A program made the translations under genes and the position numbers. A DNA stretch of 64,000 nt from Kitasatospora sp. A2-31 (GTDB taxonomy: Bacteria > Actinomycetota > Actinomycetes > Streptomycetales > Streptomycetaceae). The DNA lies in contig NZ_JAKNTA010000008.1 in NCBI RefSeq assembly GCF_022288725.1, positions 1 through 64,000 of the forward strand, in the 5' to 3' direction. Positions 27,627-35,001 of this stretch are shown piece after piece (position 1 is the stretch's first letter; the number at the start of each line of letters is the position of its first letter). Below the pieces are notes generated by a model, which searched no databases, was not told where the DNA came from, and worked only from the letters and a program-made list of their open reading frames with translations.

Positions 27627-28946
27627 ATGTCCGTCTTCCCGTTCACGGAGTCCGGCGACCGCGCCGAGCGTGCCCAGCGCCGGGCGCCGCAGGGCGACCG
27701 GGACTGGCTGCTGCGCTGCTACGTGCTGCGCGGCACCGACGCCCTCGCGGGGTCGGTGATCACCTACGCCGTGCCGCTGCTGGTCCTCACGCTCACCCAC
27801 TCGGTGATGTGGACGGGAGCGGCGTTCCTGCTGGAGTGGCTGCCCAGGCTCGCCGCGATCGTGCTCGGCGGCCCGCTGGTGGACCGTCACAGCCCGCAGA
27901 CCGCGGTCCTGGCGACCAGCCTGGCGCGCGGCGGGGCCGCCCTGCTCACCCTGGTGGGGATGAGCCTGGGGCTCGGCGTGCCGATCGTGCTCGGCTTCGG
28001 CGTGGTGGCCGGGATGCTCGCCGAAGGTTCGTTCCTGGCTGTTGAGTCGCTCGGGTCGGAGGCGAGCCGGCGAGCCGGCTCCCAGGCGCACCGTGTGCAG
28101 TCGCGATTCACCGCGATTGACCAGAGCGCCGCCCTGCTGGGGCCGCTGATCGGCGGCGCGCTGCTGCTCGCCGGTCCGGCGCTCCTGCTAGCCACCGTGG
28201 CGATCCTGTCCGCTGTCACCATCACCATGGCGCTGGTCATGCACACTCCGCGCGTGCGGCTGCGCCTGGTCGCCGAGCACCGCCGCGAGCGGGCCCGCGA
28301 CGCCCTGGCCGGCGGCCTGAACGGCGTGCTCGGCACCCCGGCCCTCGCCTGGCTGGTCGCCACACTCGCCGCCGCGAACCTGCTGTCCGGCCTCCTGCAG
28401 GTCTCCACCCCGATCACCGTCACCCGGGACCTGCACCACAGCACCGCCGCCACCGGCCTGGTGTGGAGCGTCGCGGCGGTGGCCTCCCTGCTGGCCGTCC
28501 TGGCCGCGAAGCGGTTCATCGACCGGCACGGCCTGTTCCCCGTGATCCTCACCTCCTCCGTTGTCACCTGCGCCGCCGCCGCCGGTGCCGCCATTGCCCC
28601 GACCCTGGTCACCTACACCGCCGCGGTCGCCACCCTGATGGCCGCCGAGGGTGCTGCGACGGTCGCCCTGCGCACCGCCCGCGCCCGCCTGATCCCCGCC
28701 CGGCGCTTCGGCGCGACGCTGTCGGTCTGCGTCCTGCTCGTCCTGGCCCCGCTCCCGCTGGCTGGCCTCCTGGTCGCCGTCGTCCCCGCCAGCGGCGTAC
28801 GCGCGCTGCTGTTCGCCGCCACCGTTGCCGCCACCGTCGCCACCGCCTTCTGCCTGGTCGGCCTCCACCGGCACCGCCACACCTACGAACACCCGGCCGC
28901 CGAGCCCGCCTCCCGGGACGAGGCCACCCAGGTAGAAGCTGCCTGA
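27627..28946 (+). CDS. MFS transporter
   Basis: The 439-residue protein has about 12 hydrophobic helices, with a conserved-looking loop LGGPLVDRHSPQTAVL between helices 2 and 3 in the position of the MFS signature. It resembles drug or metabolite exporters of the bacterial MFS type. ATG has AGGAGCAG upstream. It starts a rightward operon with a FemAB-like protein and an ATP-grasp ligase, so it may export their product. Confidence 0.87.
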   Translation: MSVFPFTESGDRAERAQRRAPQGDRDWLLRCYVLRGTDALAGSVITYAVPLLVLTLTHSVMWTGAAFLLEWLPRLAAIVLGGPLVDRHSPQTAVLATSLARGGAALLTLVGMSLGLGVPIVLGFGVVAGMLAEGSFLAVESLGSEASRRAGSQAHRVQSRFTAIDQSAALLGPLIGGALLLAGPALLLATVAILSAVTITMALVMHTPRVRLRLVAEHRRERARDALAGGLNGVLGTPALAWLVATLAAANLLSGLLQVSTPITVTRDLHHSTAATGLVWSVAAVASLLAVLAAKRFIDRHGLFPVILTSSVVTCAAAAGAAIAPTLVTYTAAVATLMAAEGAATVALRTARARLIPARRFGATLSVCVLLVLAPLPLAGLLVAVVPASGVRALLFAATVAATVATAFCLVGLHRHRHTYEHPAAEPASRDEATQVEAA

Positions 28947-28986
28947 CCCGTCCCCCTGCCTCCAACCTCTCGGAGACCGCCACCGC

Positions 28987-30114
28987 ATGACCCTGCCCCG
29001 CACCGACGTACCCCAGGTCACCACCCGCTGGTACGAGCACCCCGACGACTCCCCGGCCGACACCCGGCGGGCACCGCACCCCTCCCGCACCCGGGCCTGG
29101 GCGAGCGCCTGGTCGACGCTGACCACCGAGCGGATCCTGGAACACCACCACCTCCACCTGGCCGACCCTGCCACCGGGAACGCCGAGACCGTCTCCTTCT
29201 TCCTCACCACCGCGGACGGCTCCCCGTACTGGACGAGCCAGGAGACCGACGCCGGCCTCCCCCCGGTGTGGCCCGGCCGAGTCCTCTACGCCGGGAGCCC
29301 GCACGCCGAGTACAGCGGGGCCGGCACCGCGACCGCCGCGATGGCCACCGCCACCACCCGGGCCGGACTCGACCTCGCCGCCCGGCTCGGCGCCAGCGCC
29401 CTCGTCCACCCCGGCCTGGACCAGGACCAGGCCGATCGGCTGACCGCCGCCGCCCGCGCTGCCGGTGCAAGCCAGGCCCTGGACCTGGCCACCGATGTCG
29501 CCTGGACCCGCACCCTCGGACCGACCCTCGACCAGTGGTGGCAGGGCATGCCCTCCCGCCAGCGCCGCGACATCCGCCGCCGCTGGCGCCGCGGCACCGA
29601 AGCCGGCCTCGTCCTCGACCCGCTCACCACCAGCCGCGGAATCCTCGACACGGTCCCCGCCTTCGCCCCGCTGGCCGCCGGCACCGCCGACCGCCACGGC
29701 ACCCGGCTCTACGGCAGCGACATGTTCGAGCAGCTGCTCGCCGTACCCGGCACCGTCCTGCTCGCCGCCCGCCACGACGGCCGCCTCGTCGGCGGGATCT
29801 ACGGCTGGCTGTACGACGGCTGCCTCTACCTCTGGGCGTCCGGCCTCGACTACGACCACCCGCTCGCCCCGCTCGCCTACACCTGGCTGATGTGCGAGTC
29901 CGCCCGCTGGGCCATCGACCAGGGCGCGATCCTCATCGACGCCGGCCGCGCCAACCACCTCGCGAAGGCCCGCCTCGGCTACCGGCCGCGCATCCTGCGC
30001 ACCGTCGTCCACCTGATCGGCCACCAGCCCGCCACCGAACGCGCGCTGCGGCGCCTGTCCGAGCGCCTGGGCGACCAGGCCGCCCCGCACCTGCCGACGG
30101 CTGCCCGCTGGTGA
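28987..30114 (+). CDS. FemAB-like / GNAT-fold acyltransferase
   Basis: The 375-residue protein has a C-terminal GNAT-type core of the peptidogalycan/FemAB-like class: HDGRLVGGIYGWLYDGCLYL, then SGLDYDHPLAPLAYTWLM and IDAGRANHLAKARLGYRP. Members of this superfamily transfer amino acyl or acyl groups. It lies between a transporter and an ATP-grasp ligase, suggesting joint synthesis of an amide-bonded small molecule. ATG follows GGAGACC. Confidence 0.78.
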   Translation: MTLPRTDVPQVTTRWYEHPDDSPADTRRAPHPSRTRAWASAWSTLTTERILEHHHLHLADPATGNAETVSFFLTTADGSPYWTSQETDAGLPPVWPGRVLYAGSPHAEYSGAGTATAAMATATTRAGLDLAARLGASALVHPGLDQDQADRLTAAARAAGASQALDLATDVAWTRTLGPTLDQWWQGMPSRQRRDIRRRWRRGTEAGLVLDPLTTSRGILDTVPAFAPLAAGTADRHGTRLYGSDMFEQLLAVPGTVLLAARHDGRLVGGIYGWLYDGCLYLWASGLDYDHPLAPLAYTWLMCESARWAIDQGAILIDAGRANHLAKARLGYRPRILRTVVHLIGHQPATERALRRLSERLGDQAAPHLPTAARW

Positions 30115-30158
30115 ACCCCACCGTGCCCGCCGCACCGACCCGTACCGGAAGGACCAGC

Positions 30159-31427
30159 ATGACCACCGCCAACGGCCCGACGAACGACAACCGCGACGAG
30201 GGGGTGCTCCTGGTCCTCGGCTCCGGGGACAGGGCCTACCGGTCGTACTGTCTGGCCTCCGCCGCCGCCCGCAGCCCCCTGGTCCTGGTGAACGCCACCG
30301 AGCCGACCTGGCAGCTGGATCACGTCCGCGACCACGAGGTGGCCCACCTCACCGACCTGGAGGAGTTGCGCTGGGCGGTCGCCCGCCTCGCCGAGCGGCA
30401 CGACATCAAGGGCGTGGTGACCTGGGACGAGTACGCGCTGGTGTCGGCCGCGCACGTTGCCGCCGACCTCGGCGTGCCCGGCCAGTCCTCGGCCACCGCC
30501 GCGGCCTGCCGCAACAAGTCCGCCTCGCGGGCGGTGTGGGCGTCGGAGGGCGTGCCGTCCGCCCAGTCGATCCGGGTGACCTCCCTGCTGACCGCCGCCC
30601 GCGCGGCCCGGCGCATCGGCTACCCCGTGGTCCTCAAGCCGGCCGCCCACGCGGGCAGCATCGGCGTGATCAAGGTGGAGAACCCCGACGACCTGCCGGG
30701 CGCGTTCGCCTACGCCAGCGGCCGGGCCGAGGACCAGGGCGAGGAGGGAAGCGGCATCCTCGTCGAGGAGTACCTGGCCGGACCCGAGATCTCGGTGGAG
30801 TGCGTCACCGTGCACGGCATCACCACCGCGGTCGCCGTCACCCGCAAGGAACTCGGAGCCGAACCGCACTTCGAGGAGGTCGGCCACGTCGTATCCGCCG
30901 ACGACCCGCTGCTCGCCGAGGCCGGGCCGGTGGCCGAAGCGGCCCTGGACGCCCTCGGCATGAACTCCGGCGTCTCCCACGTCGAGATGCGCCTGACCGC
31001 CGACGGCCCCCGGCTGATCGAGGTCAACGGGCGCATCGGCGGCGACCTGATCGGCCACCTGGTCCGGCTCGCCACCGGCATCGACCTCGCCGCCGCAGCG
31101 GCCGACATCGCCCTCGGCCGCGAACCCGACCTGACCCCCACCCGCTCGGCCGCCGCCGGCGTCCGCTTCCTCTACCCGGACACCTCCGGCACCGTCCGCA
31201 CCGCCCGGCCCCGCCCCGAACTGGGCAACCCCGCCTGGCTGGCACGCCTGGTATGGGAGTGCAAGCCGGGCGAGCAGGTCCTCCTGCCCCCGGCCGGCGA
31301 CCTCGGCACCGCCCGCCTGGGGCACCTGGTGGTCACCGGCACCGACGCCGCCCAGGTCCACGAGCACCTCGCCCACGCCGAGGGCCTGCTCGACACCACG
31401 GTCGACCCCGCCCCGGCCGACGGCTGA
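30159..31427 (+). CDS. ATP-grasp ligase
   Basis: The 422-residue protein has the ATP-grasp elements: RRIGYPVVLKPAAHAGSIGV (nucleotide-binding Lys and Gly loop), ILVEEYLAGPEISVECV, and the metal site RLIEVNGRIGGDL. This family joins a carboxylate to an amine through an acyl phosphate. The substrates are unknown; with a FemAB-like neighbour it could build a peptide-like metabolite or modify a small peptide. ATG has GGAAGGA upstream. A perfect hairpin follows the stop. Confidence 0.88.
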   Translation: MTTANGPTNDNRDEGVLLVLGSGDRAYRSYCLASAAARSPLVLVNATEPTWQLDHVRDHEVAHLTDLEELRWAVARLAERHDIKGVVTWDEYALVSAAHVAADLGVPGQSSATAAACRNKSASRAVWASEGVPSAQSIRVTSLLTAARAARRIGYPVVLKPAAHAGSIGVIKVENPDDLPGAFAYASGRAEDQGEEGSGILVEEYLAGPEISVECVTVHGITTAVAVTRKELGAEPHFEEVGHVVSADDPLLAEAGPVAEAALDALGMNSGVSHVEMRLTADGPRLIEVNGRIGGDLIGHLVRLATGIDLAAAAADIALGREPDLTPTRSAAAGVRFLYPDTSGTVRTARPRPELGNPAWLARLVWECKPGEQVLLPPAGDLGTARLGHLVVTGTDAAQVHEHLAHAEGLLDTTVDPAPADG

Positions 31428-31441
31428 CCCACCGAACCGAC

Positions 31442-31476
31442 GGCGGGCCCGGCGCACTGCTCGCGCCGGGCCCGCC
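31442..31476. terminator. perfect 14-base hairpin after the ATP-grasp gene
   Basis: Arms GGCGGGCCCGGCGC (31442-31455) and GCGCCGGGCCCGCC (31463-31476) pair perfectly around a seven-base loop, 14 bases after the ATP-grasp stop. No T-run follows. It probably separates this operon from the family-A gene at 31546. Confidence 0.7.
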
Positions 31477-31545
31477 CCGTGACCGTACCCGCTCGATCAC
31501 ACCGACGACAGCCCCAGGCCCGAGCCGACAACCGAGAACAGGACC

Positions 31546-32535
31546 GTGGACCTTCCCACCTACGCCACCGCCCTCGCCGCCCGCCTGCCCGGCACCTGGA
31601 CGGCCGAACACCACCAGCACCTCAACGCGGACATGGCCGACATCATCTCGATGCTCACCCTCGGCCCCATCCGGTACGCCGACTTCCGCAACGCCTCCAT
31701 CCTCACCAACCCAGCCCGGCCAATCAGCCTCCTCGTCACCGAGGAGCAGCCCGCCACCGGGCACGGCTACGCGATCCGCTCGATCGCCCTGACCGACGGA
31801 CACGCCTACACCCGGCAGGCGGTCGCCGGCGAACAGCTCGAACTCGCCCTCCCCGCAGACCCGGAGACCGCAGCAGCCCACATCGAGCGCACCCTGCTGC
31901 CGTACCACGAACAGCTCCAGGCCCGGCACCGGCTGGCCATCCTCGAAGAAGCCCTCCAGGGCGCCCAACGGGCACTCGACCACTGGGACTCGATCTCCGA
32001 CGGCCTCTGCGACGACGACGGCTGGCCCCTCGACGAGCAGCTCTACGGCGACGGCAAGGTCCGCCGCGACGCCACCGCGCTCGCCCACCTCCAGCGAGTC
32101 CTGCCCCACGCCGCTGCTCTCCTGCAAGACGGCCGCGCCGCCCACCGGCTCCTGCCGCCCGGGCAGGAAGCCGACCGGACCGGCTACTACTTGCGCGCGC
32201 TGGCCAGCACCTTCGAGCGCGCCAACCAGATCCTCGACGAATGGAAGCCCGCCCTGCAGCGCCACAGCCGACCGGACGGGACACCGATCGAGCCCGGCCA
32301 CACCGCCGCAGTCGAGGAACGCAACGCGGAGATCTGGTCGGACATCGACACCTGGCTCACCACGGGGCCTGCCCTCGCCGCCCTCCTGCGCGGTGCTGCC
32401 GTCTCCACCGAGCCGGCCGGTCGCACCGCCGCCGCCGAGGCACGCTCGCCCCGGCTCCCCGCAGCGGCTTCCTCCCTCGTCGTCCAGGTTCTGCGCGCTG
32501 AACAGGCCGACCGGAACCGAGCACCCCGCAGGTGA
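31546..32535 (+). CDS. family-A accessory protein with shared C-terminal tail
   Basis: The 329-residue protein begins TYATALAARLPGTW, like the proteins at 43211 (AVAGRLPGTW) and 45599 (HALAQRLPDRW), followed by an alpha/beta domain with a SILTNPARPISLLV strand and the LLPYHEQL helix seen in the paralogues. I call this family A; its function is unknown. The C-terminus reads RTAAAEARSPRL, then SSLVVQVLRAE and ends NRAPRR, the tail type found on many proteins of the 36-62 kb block. It is the only clear rightward member. Confidence 0.75.
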   Translation: MDLPTYATALAARLPGTWTAEHHQHLNADMADIISMLTLGPIRYADFRNASILTNPARPISLLVTEEQPATGHGYAIRSIALTDGHAYTRQAVAGEQLELALPADPETAAAHIERTLLPYHEQLQARHRLAILEEALQGAQRALDHWDSISDGLCDDDGWPLDEQLYGDGKVRRDATALAHLQRVLPHAAALLQDGRAAHRLLPPGQEADRTGYYLRALASTFERANQILDEWKPALQRHSRPDGTPIEPGHTAAVEERNAEIWSDIDTWLTTGPALAALLRGAAVSTEPAGRTAAAEARSPRLPAAASSLVVQVLRAEQADRNRAPRR

Positions 32536-32749
32536 AGCCCGTATTCTGACGCGGTCGACCCCGTCCTCGCGGGTTCCGGCGCGCGGGCGGGGAGTTCTGG
32601 GGTCAGGGCATCGGGCACTCCAGGCGCTTACCGAGGTCGGGGACGAATCACCGCGTCAGTCGCATCACGCATTGATAACAAACCGCCACATCGGGAATAA
32701 ATCCAACCCCGGCCCGGTTACACCCGGCACCTCTACGAAAGGGCTGCAC
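32536..32749. promoter_or_regulatory. intergenic region with promoter-like sequence
   Basis: TTGATA at 32672-32677 and AATAAA at 32696-32701 are separated by 18 bases in a locally AT-rich stretch and look like a vegetative -35/-10 pair for the gene at 32750. The first 100 bases are GC-rich with GACCCC...GGGGTC arms that could form a weak terminator for the family-A gene. Nothing else was seen. Confidence 0.55.
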
Positions 32750-33142
32750 TTGTCGGATTCGCCGAGACCTCACCACGACCACGGGCCCAACGAGCCGGCT
32801 GATCTCCCGCCGCTCGACCACGAGTTCTCGATTCCCGACTTCCCCACCCTCTCCCAGGACAAGCCCCTGATCCGGGCGGTCCCGCACCACGACGAGCTGA
32901 ACCCCCGCGGCACCGTGATCCTCTGCGGTGAGTGCAAGGCCGGCCGCGACTGGCTGCTCCTCAACACCCGCCGGCATGTCTTCGTTCGCTGCCGCTGCGG
33001 CCACGAGTGGCTCGAGGAGGACCTGACGGTCGAGTACTTCGAGCAGCACTACTCGACGCCGACCGCGGCCTGGGATGACTTCGAGACGGCCATGACCTCG
33101 ACCGGCTACGACGGCTCCTGGGCGGGGATGTATCTCAACTGA
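32750..33142 (+). CDS. small zinc-ribbon-like protein, TTG start
   Basis: A 130-residue protein from TTG at 32750, which has GAAAGGG six bases upstream and a promoter-like sequence in front; the frame is open further upstream but reads as non-coding. It has Cys pairs in ILCGECKAGRDW and VRCRCGHEW that could hold one zinc. The C-terminus has a WDDFETAM segment. Family unknown; possibly nucleic-acid binding. It is followed by a perfect bidirectional terminator. Confidence 0.72.
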   Translation: MSDSPRPHHDHGPNEPADLPPLDHEFSIPDFPTLSQDKPLIRAVPHHDELNPRGTVILCGECKAGRDWLLLNTRRHVFVRCRCGHEWLEEDLTVEYFEQHYSTPTAAWDDFETAMTSTGYDGSWAGMYLN

Positions 33143-33216
33143 GCCGGCGGCCGTAGCCGCGGCTGGCGCTCGGAGGGTCCTTGGGTCGGGCTCTGGTGGA
33201 CTCCGCGAAACGACAC

Positions 33217-33256
33217 GAAGGGGCGGCACCGCGATTTCTCGCGGTGCCGCCCCTTC
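33217..33256. terminator. perfect 18-base hairpin between convergent genes
   Basis: Two 18-base arms (33217-33234 and 33239-33256), starting GAAGGGGCGG and ending CCGCCCCTTC, pair without mismatch around TTTC. It lies between the zinc-ribbon gene (ends 33142) and the leftward gene ending at 33283, so it likely stops transcription from both sides. Confidence 0.85.
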
Positions 33257-33282
33257 ACCGTTGCCCCGACGGGGCGCCGCAC

Positions 33283-33651
33283 CTACCGGTCGTGGCGGCG
33301 GACGAAGCCGCGCCCGTCCTTCTCGACCTGGCCGGAGTTCCGCAGCCGAGCGAGGCTGAGCCGTACGACCGCGACCCGCAGGCCCAGGTCGGCGGCAAGC
33401 TCGTCGGGCGTGGCCGCACCGGAGGCCAGGCCAGCGAGCACCGCACGGTCGGCGTCGGCGTCGAGCCATCTGCTCACGCGGTGAAGCCCAAGGGCGGACA
33501 CCCCGCACGCGGTCAGTCCGACAGCCGCCGACACGCTGTGGTGCAGCAGGCCCGCCGCGACGGCGATGGCACCCGAAGCGGTGGTGAGCACGATCAACAT
33601 GACCGCGGCGCGGCGCAGGCCGCGGCGGGAGATGTTCGGGTTGGTGGTCAC
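33283..33651 (-). CDS. small membrane protein with C-terminal helical domain
   Basis: The 122-residue protein has a basic N-terminus, two hydrophobic segments (AAVMLIVLTTASGAIAVAAG and SVSAAVGLTACGVSALGL), and a C-terminal wHTH-like part (ATPDELAADLGLRVAVVRLS). GTG at 33651 overlaps the preceding gene stop (GTGA). A membrane-anchored DNA-binding or sensor role is possible. Family not recognised. Confidence 0.65.
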   Translation of the reverse strand: MTTNPNISRRGLRRAAVMLIVLTTASGAIAVAAGLLHHSVSAAVGLTACGVSALGLHRVSRWLDADADRAVLAGLASGAATPDELAADLGLRVAVVRLSLARLRNSGQVEKDGRGFVRRHDR

Positions 33652-34061
33652 AGAGCCTCCTGGGGCAGGGGAGCGTAACGGGACTGGGAGAAGAAGGCGC
33701 AGTCGGTGCGGGGAGGGCGGATCCGGCAGACCCGGCAGGGGCGTTCGGGTGTGCCGGGGACGATGTGGTGGTGGCAGAAGGTCCGACCACCATCGTCGGC
33801 TCGGACCGGGTGGGCGACGACGAGTTCGGCGAGCTGGCCGGCATCGCTCCACCCGCAGTGGCCCTCGCGGGGATGGGGCCGACCGCTTCCGCCGTCGATT
33901 CCGCCGACGGCCAGCAGGTAGCGGTCGGACGGGGCGAGGTAGGCCAGCACGTGGTACCGGGTCCGCTCACCCGCACTGTTCGCGGGACCGTAGGCGGTGC
34001 CGAACGCGCGGGCGATGTTGCCGACGCGGTCGCCGAGCGGGTCGAGGGTTTCGGGTTCCAA
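33648..34061 (-). CDS. hypothetical protein with His/Cys cluster, TTG start
   Basis: The 137-residue protein starts TTG with GGAGG four bases upstream. It contains ARAFGTAYGPANSAGERTRY and a C-terminal FCHHHIVPGTPERPCRVC segment that may bind metal. No family is recognised. It overlaps the membrane protein gene downstream and probably belongs to the leftward run from 36.8 kb. Confidence 0.62.
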   Translation of the reverse strand: MEPETLDPLGDRVGNIARAFGTAYGPANSAGERTRYHVLAYLAPSDRYLLAVGGIDGGSGRPHPREGHCGWSDAGQLAELVVAHPVRADDGGRTFCHHHIVPGTPERPCRVCRIRPPRTDCAFFSQSRYAPLPQEAL

Positions 34062-34151
34062 CGGGCCTCCGTGGTCGCGGTGCTCGACGCGGGTGTGCGT
34101 CGATGACTGGGCCGCCGGGCCGGGGCGCGGCGGCGTGCGCGGAGGCGGTGG

Positions 34152-34394
34152 TCAGCAGTGCGGGCAGCGCTGGCGGGGAATCCGGTGGCCGGAGGGCTCG
34201 ACGACGGCCGGGAGACGGATGAGCAGGACCCGCGCGACTGCCAGCTGCAGGGTCATCAGGAGCAGCCCGACGCGGACGGCGGCGTGCTCGCTGAGCAGCA
34301 GCGCGTGGAGTGCCAGGCCCACGGCGGCGGCGCTGATCAGGTACTCGGCGAGGGCGAGGCGGCGACGGGCAGGCAGGTGGAGAGTGCGAGGGAT
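34152..34394 (-). CDS. small membrane protein, ATC start proposed
   Basis: The frame gives two hydrophobic helices (LAEYLISAAAVGLALHALLL and VRVGLLLMTLQLAVARVLLI) and a Cys-x-x-Cys end (QRCPHC). No ATG, GTG or TTG lies between the stop of the DUF317 gene and the first helix. ATC at 34394 is six bases after AAAGGA and begins ATC-CCT-CGC; a CTG at 34409 overlaps the upstream stop and is the alternative. Function unknown. Confidence 0.6.
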   Translation of the reverse strand: MPRTLHLPARRRLALAEYLISAAAVGLALHALLLSEHAAVRVGLLLMTLQLAVARVLLIRLPAVVEPSGHRIPRQRCPHC

Positions 34395-34405
34395 GGCGCG
34401 TCCTT

Positions 34406-34783
34406 TCAGGAGGGCGACGAGGCGGTGGCGGACGGGCGGGGGGTGGAGCGGGCGACCATGGAGGTGAGGAGGTCGATGACCAGCTCGGCGGGGGTGTGCC
34501 GGTTGAAGGTGGCCCGCCAGCCGGGCTGCCGGGCGGTGCCGCTCAGCGCGATGATCCAGGTGTCGACGTGCGGGTTGTCCGGCTGGTAGCCGACGTACAC
34601 CTGGGTGCACGGCGACGCGGCGTGCAGGCCGCCCTCGGCGTCGATCACCCAGGACCAGCCGTGCTCGTAGAGGAAGGCACTGACGGCGGTGGGGTTGCCC
34701 TCGCCGAGCGGCCAGGTGCGGTGGGCGATGGCGTCGCCGGGACGGGGACCGCGGACAACGGGGGCGGAGATCACGACGGACAG
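34406..34783 (-). CDS. single-domain DUF317 protein, CTG or GTG start
   Basis: A roughly 125-residue protein with one DUF317 unit: PRPGDAIAHRTWPLGEGN, the SPCTQVYVGY core, and WRATFNRHTPAELVIDLL with the T-P-x-E ending. CTG at 34783 has AAGGAGG five bases upstream. GTG at 34774 is the alternative and overlaps the stop of a 16-codon ATG frame (34821-34771), so translation by coupling is possible. It ends in a Ser/Pro-rich tail without the Arg cluster seen on later genes. Confidence 0.75.
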   Translation of the reverse strand: MSVVISAPVVRGPRPGDAIAHRTWPLGEGNPTAVSAFLYEHGWSWVIDAEGGLHAASPCTQVYVGYQPDNPHVDTWIIALSGTARQPGWRATFNRHTPAELVIDLLTSMVARSTPRPSATASSPS

Positions 34784-35001
34784 AGGGGCCTCCTTGGGGC
34801 TGGCGCTACGAGGTCGTCCATGTTGACTTGGACTGCCCCGATTCGCGTAGTCCTTTCCAGGGGTTGCTGTCTGCCGCAGGCGAACATGCCGAAGACCCAG
34901 CCGGAGAGACGACTGGGTCATGGCGGCGCAGGCCGCAAGCCACCGCGCTGAGCGCCGGACCGAGGGGCGGTTCTTCGCCACGCCCTGGCTCGGCCGGCGT
35001 C
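34784..35001. other. short intergenic stretch before the VWA gene
   Basis: About 220 bases between the DUF317 start and the VWA stop. It contains the 16-codon minus-strand frame at 34771-34821 and no other gene I can support. A promoter for the DUF317 gene would be expected here; no good match to consensus was found. Confidence 0.3.

Noticed and set aside
32560-32640. Possible tRNA-like T-arm (GGGTT-CCGG text)
   Set aside because: No matching acceptor stem, anticodon arm or D-arm could be built around it.
33181-33678. Plus-strand frame of 165 codons
   Set aside because: It spans the perfect 18-base terminator and is antisense to a membrane protein gene with clear hydrophobic helices.
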